Numbered from the stretch's first letter, positions 26,203 through 34,750 are shown. The stretch is DNA of 64,000 bases from Bacilliculturomica massiliensis (GCF_900605495.1 NZ_LR027584.1:17307-81306); one strand, 5' to 3'. The notes: a model not told the origin generated them from the sequence alone. Made by a program: numbers and translations.

Positions 26203-27267
26203 ATGCAAAACAACAAATTGCTCGTAGTCTTGACAGGGATCGCAGTGGGCGCCATCGCCGTCGCTTTGGTTGCTCTCGGAAATCCCGGAAATATGGGTTT
26301 CTGCATCGCCTGTTTTCTGCGCGACACCGCGGGAGCCGTGGGACTGCATCGAGCCGAGGTGGTTCAGTACGTGCGGCCGGAGATCATCGGCCTGGTGCTG
26401 GGCGCGTTTATCATGGCCTTCGCGGGGAAAGAATTTTCGCCCCGGGGCGGCTCGGCTCCTGTGACCCGGTTTACGCTTGGCTTCTGCGTTATGGTAGGCG
26501 CGCTGATGTTTCTCGGCTGTCCTCTGCGCATGATGCTCCGCATCGGCGGCGGCGACCTGAACGCCTTGGTGGGGCTGGCAGGATTTGTAGCGGGGATCGG
26601 CTGCGGTATCTTCTGCCTGAACAGGGGATTCACTCTGAAGAGGACCTACAGTGTCAGCAAGCTGGACGGTTATCTCTATCCGGCGGCTAACGTGGCAATG
26701 CTGGCCCTGCTGTGCGCCGCGCCGGCACTGCTCTTTTTCAGCGAAAGCGGTCCCGGTTCCATGCACGCGCCCATAGCGGCGGCGCTGATCGCCGGTCTTG
26801 CCGTGGGTGTTCTGGCCCAGAAATCCAGATTCTGTACAGTCGCGGGAATTCGTGATACAATACTTTTTAAAGACACACATATGCTGATCGGTTTCATCGC
26901 CGTCATCGCAGCTGTGATCATCGGCAATCTCATTATGGGCAGCTTTCACATCGGTTTTGAAGGTCAGCCCGTAGCCCACACCGACGGCCTGTGGAATTTC
27001 CTGGGGATGCTTCTCGTGGGTCTCGGTTCCGTGCTTCTTGGCGGCTGCCCTCTGCGCCAGCTCATTCTGTCCGGGGAGGGCAACGTGGATTCCGTGGTCA
27101 CCGTACTGGGCTTTGTAGTGGGCGCAGCTTTCTGTCACAACTTTAAGCTGGCGTCTTCCGGAGACGGACCTACCTCCGGAGGCCAGATCGCCGTCATCAT
27201 CGGACTGGCGATCACCGCGGCCATCGCTTTTGCCAATATCCAGAGAGAGACAAAAGCGAAGGCGTAG
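26203..27267 (+). CDS. yedE: YedE-type selenium transporter
   Basis: 354 residues with about ten membrane segments. Conserved cysteines include GFCIACFLRD (C33, C36), FLGCPLRMMLR, KSRFCTVAGIRD and LGGCPLRQL; this duplicated GCPLR pattern marks the YeeE/YedE (DUF395) family and its selenium branch. It probably imports a selenium or sulfur species. AAAGGAG lies 8 bases before the ATG at 26203. It leads the yedE-yedF-DUF3343 unit, a known selenium-trait cluster. Confidence 0.9.
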   Translation: MQNNKLLVVLTGIAVGAIAVALVALGNPGNMGFCIACFLRDTAGAVGLHRAEVVQYVRPEIIGLVLGAFIMAFAGKEFSPRGGSAPVTRFTLGFCVMVGALMFLGCPLRMMLRIGGGDLNALVGLAGFVAGIGCGIFCLNRGFTLKRTYSVSKLDGYLYPAANVAMLALLCAAPALLFFSESGPGSMHAPIAAALIAGLAVGVLAQKSRFCTVAGIRDTILFKDTHMLIGFIAVIAAVIIGNLIMGSFHIGFEGQPVAHTDGLWNFLGMLLVGLGSVLLGGCPLRQLILSGEGNVDSVVTVLGFVVGAAFCHNFKLASSGDGPTSGGQIAVIIGLAITAAIAFANIQRETKAKA

Positions 27268-27370
27268 ATCCCTGCCCCCAGGGGCCGCACCACGTACTGG
27301 ACGGCTCCGATCCGGCAGCCGAAATCAATTAGCAAACAATGATAGACCGTTTAAAAGGAGGACCCGACAG

Positions 27371-27583
27371 ATGGACAAGATCATCGTAGACGCAAGGGGC
27401 TGCGCCTGCCCCGAACCGGTATTGAAAACCAAGAGAGCCGTCGCTTCCGGCGCGGAAGTTCTGACCGTTCTGGTAGACAATAACACTGCTGTGGAAAATG
27501 TAAAGCGCTTTGCCGCTTCCAAAGGCTATCAGGCGGACGTCACGCAGGAGGGCGGCGATTTTCACATCGAATTAAAGAAATAG
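27371..27583 (+). CDS. yedF: YedF/TusA-like sulfur or selenium carrier protein
   Basis: 70 residues. VDARGCACPEPVLKTKRAV is the TusA/SirA signature, with the carrier cysteine in the CPEP motif (about C13). It has only the TusA-like domain; the longer YedF proteins have an extra C-terminal domain that is missing here. AAGGAGG precedes the ATG by 9 bases. It lies between yedE and the DUF3343 gene and probably hands selenium on toward SelD or the class V enzyme (inference). Confidence 0.88.
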   Translation: MDKIIVDARGCACPEPVLKTKRAVASGAEVLTVLVDNNTAVENVKRFAASKGYQADVTQEGGDFHIELKK

Positions 27584-27595
27584 AGGATCTGATCC

Positions 27596-27847
27596 ATGAC
27601 ATACTTAGCCACATTTCACACTCATTTTGATGCCATGAATTACCTCCGTTTTTTAAAAAAGAAAGGGATCGCCGGCGCTCTGAAACCGGTTCCCCGCAGG
27701 GTGAGCTCATCCTGCGGCACCTGCGCTGTCTTTGAGACCTCTCAGGAGATAGAGACTGCCGATCTCACGCAGGAAGAGGTGGCCGGTCTCTACCTCGTCG
27801 AAGGCGGCCGGCATACGCAGATCTACGCCCAGCAGGATGAAGCCTGA
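27596..27847 (+). CDS. DUF3343 small protein
   Basis: 83 residues, starting MTYLATFHTHFDAMNYLRFLKKKGI, the usual opening of DUF3343 proteins, with a conserved SSCGTCAVF cysteine pair (about C40, C43) that may bind metal or carry sulfur/selenium. It begins 12 bases after yedF. The family regularly accompanies YedF and selenium genes; its function is unknown. Confidence 0.82.
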   Translation: MTYLATFHTHFDAMNYLRFLKKKGIAGALKPVPRRVSSSCGTCAVFETSQEIETADLTQEEVAGLYLVEGGRHTQIYAQQDEA

Positions 27848-27852
27848 ATCCT

Positions 27853-27906
27853 ACGGCCTTCCCACGCCCGTATCTCTTAACGGCATGGGGCGGCCGTTTT
27901 TTCTTA
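27853..27906 (+). terminator. Terminator of the yedE-yedF-DUF3343 unit
   Basis: ACGGCC-TTCCCACGCC pairs with GGCATGGGG-CGGCCGT and is followed by TTTTTTCTTATC. Confidence 0.8.
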
Positions 27907-28089
27907 TCATAAAATACGGAACATAACCGCTGATGATCTACGTCTCCCCTCCCTTCCTCCCGGTCCCGAGCCCGACGAAAAGTCAAAACAGTCGGGAAAA
28001 CCGGCCATGTCCTTTTCCAACTTTTTATATGAAAAACCGTTGTAGCGTTTACATGGAAAAACCTTACACGGCCCCGGAACAAAAGAGAA

Positions 28090-28118
28090 TTGACAGGCGA
28101 AGTTCCGGATAGTATACT
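28090..28118 (+). promoter_or_regulatory. Promoter of the small RNA / rsgA leader
   Basis: -35 TTGACA (28090-28095), 17-base spacer, -10 TATACT (28113-28118): a strong sigma-A promoter with no reading frame directly behind it. The part of 27907-28089 before it shows no gene. Confidence 0.75.
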
Positions 28119-28124
28119 GAGATC

Positions 28125-28307
28125 AATATCAATTGTGAAACGAGGTACTTTGTGGAGATTGTTCTGTAAGAAACACGAATTGCATTAGCACAGAAGGGGG
28201 ATCCTGATCCCTTTATTTTGTTGTGCATTCCTGTTTCATGCAGAGCTGTGTTCCAGATCGGTACTTTTTGAGTTCCCGGGACATAGTCGTATGACTGTGT
28301 CTTTTTT
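28125..28307 (+). ncRNA. Candidate structured small RNA (6S-like size) or rsgA leader
   Basis: About 183 nt from the predicted start to a strong terminator. The middle can fold as a long interrupted hairpin: GAAACAC with GTGTTC, TGCAT with ATGCA, GCACA with TGTGC, and GGGATC with GATCCC at the tip. It ends in GACATAGTC GTAT GACTGTGTC followed by TTTTTTT (28278-28307). Length, rod shape and independent promoter recall 6S RNA, but I do not see a convincing closing stem, so this is a candidate only. The alternative is an attenuator ahead of rsgA, which starts 91 bases later. Confidence 0.5.
28278..28307 (+). terminator. Terminator of the candidate small RNA
   Basis: A 9-bp stem (GACATAGTC/GACTGTGTC, one G-U pair) with a GTAT loop and seven T residues. 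Confidence 0.85.
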
Positions 28308-28398
28308 TGTGCGGCTGCGCGCGTTCTGCCGGTTCCACCGGCCTATTCTGCGAATGCAGGCCCACATACGGGAAAATAGAAATTAAGAGGTAAAACAA

Positions 28399-29514
28399 TT
28401 GAATCAATTTAAGATAGATCAAACAAATGAACAAAATCTTTTAGTCCGTTACGGTGCAGATCCAGGCCGCTTTGCCGAGGCCTCCATGTATCCCGGGCTT
28501 CATCTGGCCCGTGTGGTCTCTCAGTATAAGGATCTGTACCGGATCGCAACCAGCGAGGGAGAATGCATGGCAGAGATCTCCGGTAAATTCCGTTATGGCT
28601 CTTTTGCCCTCTCCCAGTACCCTGCCGTGGGTGACTTTGTGATGACAGACCGGTCCGGGGACAGCTCCGGCAACGCCATCATCCATCAGGTGCTGACCAG
28701 AAAAAGCGTATTTGAACGGGCCGCCGCCGGCACCGCCCGTCAGACGCAGATAGTGGCGGCCAACGTGGATACGCTGTTCCTGTGCATGTCGCTCAACAAC
28801 GATTATAATCTCAGCAGGCTGGAGCGCTATCTTTCCGCAGCATGGAGCAGCGGCGCATCCCCTGTGATCGTGCTGACCAAAGCAGATCTGTGTAAAGATC
28901 TGGACGTGGTCATGGCCGAGATCGGCGCCGTCGCCCCCGGCACGGATGTGGCCGTCACCTCAGGCAGCGATAACTGCTCCTGCGACCGTCTCCTGTCCTG
29001 GCTGCGACCGGGAATGACCGCCTCCTTCGTGGGCTCCTCCGGTGTGGGCAAATCCACGCTGATCAACCGGCTGGCCGGCAGCGAGGTCCTCCGGACCTCA
29101 GAGATACGTCAAGACGACAAAGGAAGACACACTTCCACCCGCCGGGAGCTCCTCGTTCTGCCTCAGGGCGGCATCGTCATCGACACCCCCGGAATGCGCG
29201 AGTTCGGCGTGGAGAACGTCGACTTGACCAGATCCTTCACGGACATCGACGCCCTCACAGAGCTGTGCCGTTTTCGGGATTGCACTCACACCTCGGAACC
29301 GGGCTGCGCAGTCCTGCGAGCCCTGGAAGAAGGCCGGCTGGACGCCCGGCGGCTGGAAAGCTATCGGAAGCTGAAACGGGAGGCCAAATACGACGGCCTG
29401 TCAGCTAAGGAGATCGAAACAGAAAAGCTGAACGCCATGTTCGAAAAGGCAGGCGGCATGAAAAACGCCCGCAAATATCTGCGCGAAAACGATAAAAGAA
29501 AGAGAAGAAAATAG
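28399..29514 (+). CDS. rsgA: Ribosome small subunit-dependent GTPase A
   Basis: 371 residues in the circularly permuted GTPase order: an N-terminal OB-like domain, NxxD-type VLTKADLC (G4) before the P-loop GSSGVGKSTLINRL (about 212-225), then DTPGMREF (G3), and a zinc-binding end CRFRDCTHTSEPGCAV. It matures the 30S subunit. The start is TTG at 28399 with AAGAGG 7 bases upstream; no ATG fits the conserved N-terminus better. It lies downstream of the candidate small RNA. Confidence 0.95.
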   Translation: MNQFKIDQTNEQNLLVRYGADPGRFAEASMYPGLHLARVVSQYKDLYRIATSEGECMAEISGKFRYGSFALSQYPAVGDFVMTDRSGDSSGNAIIHQVLTRKSVFERAAAGTARQTQIVAANVDTLFLCMSLNNDYNLSRLERYLSAAWSSGASPVIVLTKADLCKDLDVVMAEIGAVAPGTDVAVTSGSDNCSCDRLLSWLRPGMTASFVGSSGVGKSTLINRLAGSEVLRTSEIRQDDKGRHTSTRRELLVLPQGGIVIDTPGMREFGVENVDLTRSFTDIDALTELCRFRDCTHTSEPGCAVLRALEEGRLDARRLESYRKLKREAKYDGLSAKEIETEKLNAMFEKAGGMKNARKYLRENDKRKRRK

Positions 29515-29542
29515 ATCTTTTCCTTTCGCTTTCCCTCACCAT

Positions 29543-30919
29543 TTAACGAACGGGAAACTCTATCCCGTATTTTTCCATTTTATATCGCAGTCCCTGTTTT
29601 GTGATCGAAAGCGCCCGGGCGGCCCGCGTCAGTGTGCGATAATGATTTACCGCGTCCTGGATCAGCTGCTTTTCATAGCAGTTCACCTTTTCCTGCAGAG
29701 ACTGCCGGGGCCTGTCTTCATCGTCAAAGGAAAATGACGTTTCAGGAAGCATATACTGCGGCAGATCAGACATTTGAATGTACCTGCCGGACATGATATT
29801 GAAACAGCCCTCGACGACGTTTTTCAGCTCCCGCACATTGCCCGGCCAGCTGTAGCTGCAAAAGAACTGGAGCACCTCTTCCGAGACTCCTACCACGTCC
29901 CGCTGCATGGAATTATTGAACATTTCTATGAAATGTTCAGCCAGCAGCGGGATGTCTTCTTTTCTGCGCCGCAGAGGCGGCAGAAATATCTGGACTGGCG
30001 AAAGGCGGTAATACAGATCGCTGCGGAAAAACTCCCCCGACAGCAATTCGGCCGGCGGCCGATTGACAGCTGAAATCAGGCGTACATCAAAGCAAATTTC
30101 CTTGTCTCCACCGATCCTGCGGACCTTTCGTTCCTCCAGGACCCGAAGGATCTTAGCCTGCATTCCGATCTCCATCGAATTGATCTCATCCAGAAACAAT
30201 GAGCCCCCATCAGCCATCTCAAACAGACCTTTCTTATTTTCCGCGCCGGTATAGCTCCCCCGGGTCGTCCCAAAAAGAAGGCTTTCCAACAGTGACAGCG
30301 GGATCGCCGCGCAGTTTTGGCCGATAAACGGTTTTGCGGCGCGCAAACTGCTGGAATGGATAGACTGTGCGATCATTTCCTTTCCGCTTCCGGTCTCTCC
30401 GTAGATCAGGACGGAGGAGCCTGTGACCGATATCTTCTCGATCTGCTCCTTGATCTTCAGCATTTCCTCCGAATTGGTTATGATATCCTTCAGCGTAAAC
30501 AACGGCTTTCCCAGATGAGAGAAGTCTTTTTTCACATCCAGACGCAGGTCGGCCGGCGGTTTTTCGGAAGGGAGATAGATCGACACATCCACGGCGCCGA
30601 TCAGCTTTCCCGCCTGGTTGGTGATCGGCATGGTCGAATTGATGGAGTGAATGACGTCGCCCATATAGGTGTGATTCGTCTGGATCACATTCAGCATGGG
30701 CTTTCCTGTGCGGAGAACGTTCAAAAGCGTGCTGGACTCCTCCGTCAGGTTGGTCCACACGTCCAGGACGTGCTTTCGGGCGACCTTCTCATTTGTCAGA
30801 TGATTCGAGCCCGGCCGGTGGGTCACATAGTATTCAATGAATCCGTCACAATTTACCACTACGATACCATCAACATTTTTGTACAGGTCCAGCATCTGTT
30901 CGATATATCTCCACAACAT
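29543..30919 (-). CDS. Sigma-54-dependent transcriptional activator (PAS-AAA+-Fis)
   Basis: 458 residues: an N-terminal sensory PAS-like domain (about 1-125), an AAA+ domain with Walker A GETGSGKE (174-181), the sigma-54 contact loop GSYTGA (221-226, GAFTGA variant) and Walker B GSLFLDEI (239-246), and a C-terminal Fis-type helix-turn-helix (LTRAARALSITKQGLRYKM). The layout is like RocR and PrdR, activators of amino acid catabolism. The start at 30919 follows AAAGGA by 7 bases. It is transcribed away from the amidinotransferase-type gene, whose sigma-54 promoter it very likely drives. Confidence 0.93.
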   Translation of the reverse strand: MLWRYIEQMLDLYKNVDGIVVVNCDGFIEYYVTHRPGSNHLTNEKVARKHVLDVWTNLTEESSTLLNVLRTGKPMLNVIQTNHTYMGDVIHSINSTMPITNQAGKLIGAVDVSIYLPSEKPPADLRLDVKKDFSHLGKPLFTLKDIITNSEEMLKIKEQIEKISVTGSSVLIYGETGSGKEMIAQSIHSSSLRAAKPFIGQNCAAIPLSLLESLLFGTTRGSYTGAENKKGLFEMADGGSLFLDEINSMEIGMQAKILRVLEERKVRRIGGDKEICFDVRLISAVNRPPAELLSGEFFRSDLYYRLSPVQIFLPPLRRRKEDIPLLAEHFIEMFNNSMQRDVVGVSEEVLQFFCSYSWPGNVRELKNVVEGCFNIMSGRYIQMSDLPQYMLPETSFSFDDEDRPRQSLQEKVNCYEKQLIQDAVNHYRTLTRAARALSITKQGLRYKMEKYGIEFPVR

Positions 30920-31070
30920 ATGTACATCCTTTCTCCGGACCGAGATCCTCCAGTGATTCCAGGCGTCTGTCATACCGCCCCTCCGGCTGCGTTTTCGGCT
31001 TGTCCCCGCGGGTACTCATACGAACGTGTCCCCGCGCTGGCCTGCGGCCGTCATAGTATGATCCGGCCAT

Positions 31071-31125
31071 GACGTCCGCCGCGGGCAGGATCTGTATAAT
31101 ACCCACTCTGTGGATATTGTACCAT
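31071..31125 (+). repeat. Dispersed palindromic repeat, copy B
   Basis: GACGTCCGCCGCGGGCAGGA followed by an imperfect inverted repeat around GTATAATACCCAC TCT GTGGATATTGTAC. It lies in the upstream region of the sigma-54 activator gene. Same orientation as copies A (25659) and C (48562). Confidence 0.6.
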
Positions 31126-31139
31126 GGGCAGGCACCAAT

Positions 31140-31161
31140 TTTGTGAAAATATTTTCACAAA
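31140..31161. promoter_or_regulatory. Perfect 22-bp palindrome, probable activator site
   Basis: TTTGTGAAAAT is followed directly by its exact reverse complement. Half-site-like sequence (TTTTTTCAC) recurs at 31172-31180. The site lies about 150 bases upstream of the -24/-12 promoter, the usual distance for a sigma-54 enhancer, and between the divergent activator and its presumed target. Confidence 0.65.
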
Positions 31162-31310
31162 TAAGTTAAAATTTTTTCACTCACCTATCTGACCAACATG
31201 AGGATCTCTGTCATGATACGCAGATCTGACCGGACTCCTGCGCTGGCAGTTAGACCGCTGGGGCCGGCAGTCCAGTTGCCGATGCCGGCGGCCGGTTCGT
31301 TAACCGCATT

Positions 31311-31326
31311 TGGCATGAAACTTGCT
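31311..31326 (+). promoter_or_regulatory. Sigma-54 (-24/-12) promoter
   Basis: TGGCATGAAACTTGCT has GG at 31312-31313 and GC at 31324-31325 with exactly ten bases between, close to the consensus TGGCAC-N5-TTGC. Transcription would start near 31337, 44 bases before the gene. A weaker GG-N10-GC match lies at 31266-31279. Confidence 0.8.
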
Positions 31327-31380
31327 TTGTTAGGAAAGCAACAGCCATGGCGAAACACCAGTAAAGGAGGAAATGTATTT

Positions 31381-32337
31381 ATGGAAAAGTGTACGGCAGG
31401 CAGCCCGGAGAGTTTCGATCCGCTGGGCGGCGATCTATGGTTTCCGAAAGAGACGACCACAGAGGAGGAGATGCTGGATTATTGGGGCGATTGGGGCTGC
31501 AGCTCGGAATACGAACCGCTGAAGGCGGTCCTGATGCGCCGTCCCGGAAAAGAGATCGACGACTTTGATTACCGGGAGGTACGCTTTCGCAGCGCCGTCG
31601 ATCCGGAGATCTTTCGCCGGCAGCACGACGGGCTGGCGCAGTTTTACCGCAGTCACGGTATAAAAGTTTACTATGTGGAGGAACAGCGGCCGGACAAACC
31701 CAACGCCGTATTCTGCCGCGACCTCTGCCTCATGACCCCGGAGGGGGCCATCGTATGCCGGCCGGCTCTTGAGGCGCGCAGGGGCGAGGAAGCCGCCGTG
31801 GCAAGACAGCTTGCCGCCCTGAACATTCCCATCGTGCGGACCATTGTCGGCGACGGCTATTTTGAAGGTGCAAACGTCATGTGGATCGACCGCAGAACGG
31901 CGATCCTGGCCCTGGGATCAAGGGCGAATCGCTCCGGCGCGGAGCAGGTGGCATTTGAACTGAAGCGCATGGGCGTCGAACTGGTCTATATGCAGACGCC
32001 CTGCGGTCAGGCCCATATCGACGGAGTATTCAACATAGCCGGCCCCGAAACTGTTTACATGTATCCGCCTCAGGTGCCCTACGATATCTCGGCTTTCATG
32101 AGGAAGCGCGGTTTTAAGATCCTGGAATGTCCTGAGACAAAGGAATGCAAAGAAGGCTTCGCCGTAAATTTTGTGGCCATAGCCCCCAATGAAGTGGTAA
32201 TGCCCGCAGGAAATCCTCAGTCCCAGGAGCTCCTCGCAGCAAACGGCATCAAGGTCCATACGCTGGATTATTTCGAAGTTGTCAAGGCATGGGGAGGCAT
32301 GCACTGCTGCACCGCTTTTCTGAAACGGGAAAAATGA
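31381..32337 (+). CDS. Amidinotransferase-fold hydrolase (arginine deiminase/DDAH-like)
   Basis: 318 residues of the guanidine-modifying superfamily. The catalytic elements are visible: FCRDLCL (aspartate), GDGYFEGANVMWID (glutamate), GQAHIDGVFN (histidine) and the nucleophile region GGMHCC (C309/C310). Such enzymes cleave C-N bonds of guanidino groups, releasing ammonia or an amine with citrulline-type products. AAAGGAGGAAATGTATTT precedes the ATG. It is the first gene behind the sigma-54 promoter and overlaps the next gene by 4 bases. The substrate is unknown; arginine itself is possible, but an imported guanidino compound is equally so. Confidence 0.85.
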   Translation: MEKCTAGSPESFDPLGGDLWFPKETTTEEEMLDYWGDWGCSSEYEPLKAVLMRRPGKEIDDFDYREVRFRSAVDPEIFRRQHDGLAQFYRSHGIKVYYVEEQRPDKPNAVFCRDLCLMTPEGAIVCRPALEARRGEEAAVARQLAALNIPIVRTIVGDGYFEGANVMWIDRRTAILALGSRANRSGAEQVAFELKRMGVELVYMQTPCGQAHIDGVFNIAGPETVYMYPPQVPYDISAFMRKRGFKILECPETKECKEGFAVNFVAIAPNEVVMPAGNPQSQELLAANGIKVHTLDYFEVVKAWGGMHCCTAFLKREK

Positions 32338-33065
32338 GCATGCTGTTTTTAGAGATGATCTTTTTCCTGGGGTATTTCGAGCAGCAGATCACCGGTTTCG
32401 GAGCCGCGCTGTTCTGTCTCCCTTTTTCACTGCTGATCTTGCCCCGGGAAATGTTCGTTCCCATCACGCTGTCCTTTACGCTGCTGCAGTCCCTTTGCAT
32501 CGCGGTGCGCTGGCGGCGGCATATCGTGAAAAAACAGCTGGCGTTCGTGCTGGTCTGCGCACTGCTGGTGGGCATTCCCGCCGCCGATATGCTGATTCTG
32601 CATCTGCCGGAGAAAACGCTCAAACTGATGCTGGCAGCGTTTACCGCGATCTATTCCATTCACTGCCTGCGTCAGCTCAGAAAACAGGACGAACAGAAAT
32701 TGAGACCTGCGTCGGTCAGTTGGTGCGCCTGCCTTATGCCCATGGCCGGAGGGATCATACAGACCGCCTACGGCGCGGGCGGACCGCTGCTGATCGCCTA
32801 CCTTTCCCGCACGGTAAAAGGCAAGCCGGAGCTCCGAGCCACGATCTGCTGCTGTTGGGTGGCTTTAAACAGCATCATTCTGTGCAAATATTTATGGGAT
32901 GGTCTCCTCGACCCGGAGACTCTCAAAACAGGTCTGTTTCTGCTGCCCGCCGTACTGGCCGGCACCCTTACAGGCGAAAAAGTGGTCAGCCATATCAGTC
33001 AAAGAAAGTTTTCGATCCTGATCTATTATATACTAATCATATCTGCGGGATTTCTGCTGTTATAA
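32334..33065 (+). CDS. TSUP (TauE/SafE) family membrane protein
   Basis: 243 residues with about eight hydrophobic helices. ITGFGAALFCLPFSL and GAGGPLLIAYLSR are the two repeats of the TauE/SafE family, which moves sulfite, sulfoacetate or other organic anions. The ATG at 32334 overlaps the previous stop (ATGA), so translation is coupled. Likely exports or imports a product or substrate of the hydrolase. Confidence 0.87.
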   Translation: MSMLFLEMIFFLGYFEQQITGFGAALFCLPFSLLILPREMFVPITLSFTLLQSLCIAVRWRRHIVKKQLAFVLVCALLVGIPAADMLILHLPEKTLKLMLAAFTAIYSIHCLRQLRKQDEQKLRPASVSWCACLMPMAGGIIQTAYGAGGPLLIAYLSRTVKGKPELRATICCCWVALNSIILCKYLWDGLLDPETLKTGLFLLPAVLAGTLTGEKVVSHISQRKFSILIYYILIISAGFLLL

Positions 33066-33098
33066 GCAAGAGCGGAAGCCACAGAGAGGAGGAAGAAC

Positions 33099-34502
33099 AT
33101 GGAATACGGTATTATGTCTCTCGTTCCCACAATTGTAGCTGTGGGCATGGCATTGATCACACAAAATGTATACGCTTCGTTATTGCTCGGTCTCTTCTTA
33201 GGTAATGTCATCATCAGCGGCTATCATATATTCGCCGGCGTAGACGGCACCATCAACTCCATAACCGGGGTCTTCGCATCCGGCGGAAATGTGACCACAA
33301 TGCTGGCCATCACCCTTCTGGGCGGCATGATCTACATGATCCAGACGGCGGGAGGTGTCAACGGCTTTGTGGAATTGCTGACCACCAGGACCACTCTGGT
33401 CAAATCAAAAAAATCGGCGAATCTCTTCACATGGCTGATCGGTATCATCGTATTCGTATCCGCCAGTATGAGCAGTCTCATCGCAGGCTCCATCACAAAG
33501 CCGCTGAACGACAAGTATCTCACATCTCATGAAAAACAGGCCTACATCGTTCACTCCGTAGGCGTGCCCGTCTGCGTCCTCATTCCGCTCAGCAGCTGGG
33601 GCGCTTACATGATCAGCGTTCTGGAGGGCGCCGGAGTGGAAAACGCGGCCGGAGTTCTGGTGAGATCCATCCCCTGCTCCATCTATGTGCTCCTAGCCGT
33701 CTTCACAGTGCCCGTCATGATCCTGACCGGATTCGATTTCGGTCCCATAAAAAAAGCTGAACTGCGTGCGGCGCAGCAAGGGCTTTTAGACGCACCGGGA
33801 AAAGGCGTCAAGGCCGAATCAGGGGACGCGATCACTGATAAGGTCAGCAGCGTTACAATCCTGGGAGTCCCCGTACTGCTGATGATCGCAGTGACCGTTT
33901 GGGGAATGTACACTACCGGAGACGGGAATATCCTCAACGGCGCCGGTATGAAATCGTTCCTCTGGGGCGTCCTCGCCGGCATCGCTGCGGGCTTTATCAT
34001 GATCACAGGCAAAAAAATACTGACGCCAAAGGAGGTCAGCGCCGCGCTCTATAAAGGCTGGATCAATATGATCCCCATCGTCATCATCCTGACCTTTGCG
34101 CTGGGCGTCGGAGATATCGTCGCCACTCTGGGAACCGGGGAATATCTGGCCCACGTTTTTTCCGGCCTTCTGAACCCGGCCCTTCTGCCTATGATCGTAT
34201 TCGTCATTTCCATGATCATCGCCTTTTCCACCGGAAGTTCCTGGGGAACCATGGCGGTCATCATACCGCTCTCCATGCCCATCGCCTTCGCCATGGATGT
34301 GAATATCGCCCTTCTCGCCGGCGCGATCTGGAGCGGCGGGATCTTCGGCGATCAGTGCTCCCCCATTTCAGACAGCACCATCGTCAGCTGTGCGGCCACG
34401 GGCTGCGACGTCATCGATCACATCAGATCGCAGCTGCCCTACACCCTGACCATGGCGGCCATTTCAGCGGCAGCGTTTATCCTTTTGGGCTTTGTGATGT
34501 AG
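33099..34502 (+). CDS. NhaC-family antiporter
   Basis: 467 residues, about 11-12 membrane segments. SSWGAYMISVLEGAG, FSTGSSWGTMAVIIPLS and GGIFGDQCSPISDSTI are diagnostic of NhaC-type carriers. Members exchange Na+/H+ or amino acid-like substrates. AGAGGAGGAAGAAC precedes the ATG and the gap to the TSUP gene is 33 bases. As third gene of the sigma-54 unit it is more likely to move the guanidino substrate or product than to serve only sodium homeostasis (inference). Confidence 0.88.
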   Translation: MEYGIMSLVPTIVAVGMALITQNVYASLLLGLFLGNVIISGYHIFAGVDGTINSITGVFASGGNVTTMLAITLLGGMIYMIQTAGGVNGFVELLTTRTTLVKSKKSANLFTWLIGIIVFVSASMSSLIAGSITKPLNDKYLTSHEKQAYIVHSVGVPVCVLIPLSSWGAYMISVLEGAGVENAAGVLVRSIPCSIYVLLAVFTVPVMILTGFDFGPIKKAELRAAQQGLLDAPGKGVKAESGDAITDKVSSVTILGVPVLLMIAVTVWGMYTTGDGNILNGAGMKSFLWGVLAGIAAGFIMITGKKILTPKEVSAALYKGWINMIPIVIILTFALGVGDIVATLGTGEYLAHVFSGLLNPALLPMIVFVISMIIAFSTGSSWGTMAVIIPLSMPIAFAMDVNIALLAGAIWSGGIFGDQCSPISDSTIVSCAATGCDVIDHIRSQLPYTLTMAAISAAAFILLGFVM

Positions 34503-34634
34503 GGCAGGGGCGCTGTACAAGGCTGACCGTCGGCAGATCGTCGCTCCCCCGCAGCTTTCGGTCCTGCGGCAAACACAGGCTCTGCCGGTAAATAGGCCAA
34601 ATCTACATTTTTTCTCCGATCTCACCGAAAAAGA

Positions 34635-34688
34635 GCTGCCAAATAGGTGAAAAACTATTTCTTGACTCGTTTTCACCGATTTGGCAGC
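34635..34688 (+). repeat. Long hairpin after the NhaC-family gene
   Basis: GCTGCCAAAT-A-GGTGAAAA pairs with TTTTCACC-G-ATTTGGCAGC, an 18-bp stem with one mismatch and a 16-base loop. It carries no T-run, so it is not a plain terminator. The TTTTCACC arms echo sequence at 34755. Confidence 0.55.
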
Positions 34689-34720
34689 ATGTATTGAGAA
34701 ATGATCGCTGATTTTCACAC

Positions 34721-34750
34721 GGATTTCAGCGAAATCTAATTTTTTTTTTG
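34721..34750 (+). terminator. Probable terminator of the sigma-54 unit
   Basis: A short stem GATTT CAGCG AAATC is followed by CTAA and a run of ten T residues. It lies 220 bases after the NhaC-family gene. Confidence 0.55.

Noticed and set aside
26134..27138. 334-residue minus-strand frame opposite yedE
   Set aside because: It is a shadow of yedE, rich in His, Gln and Arg from antisense codons, without family resemblance.
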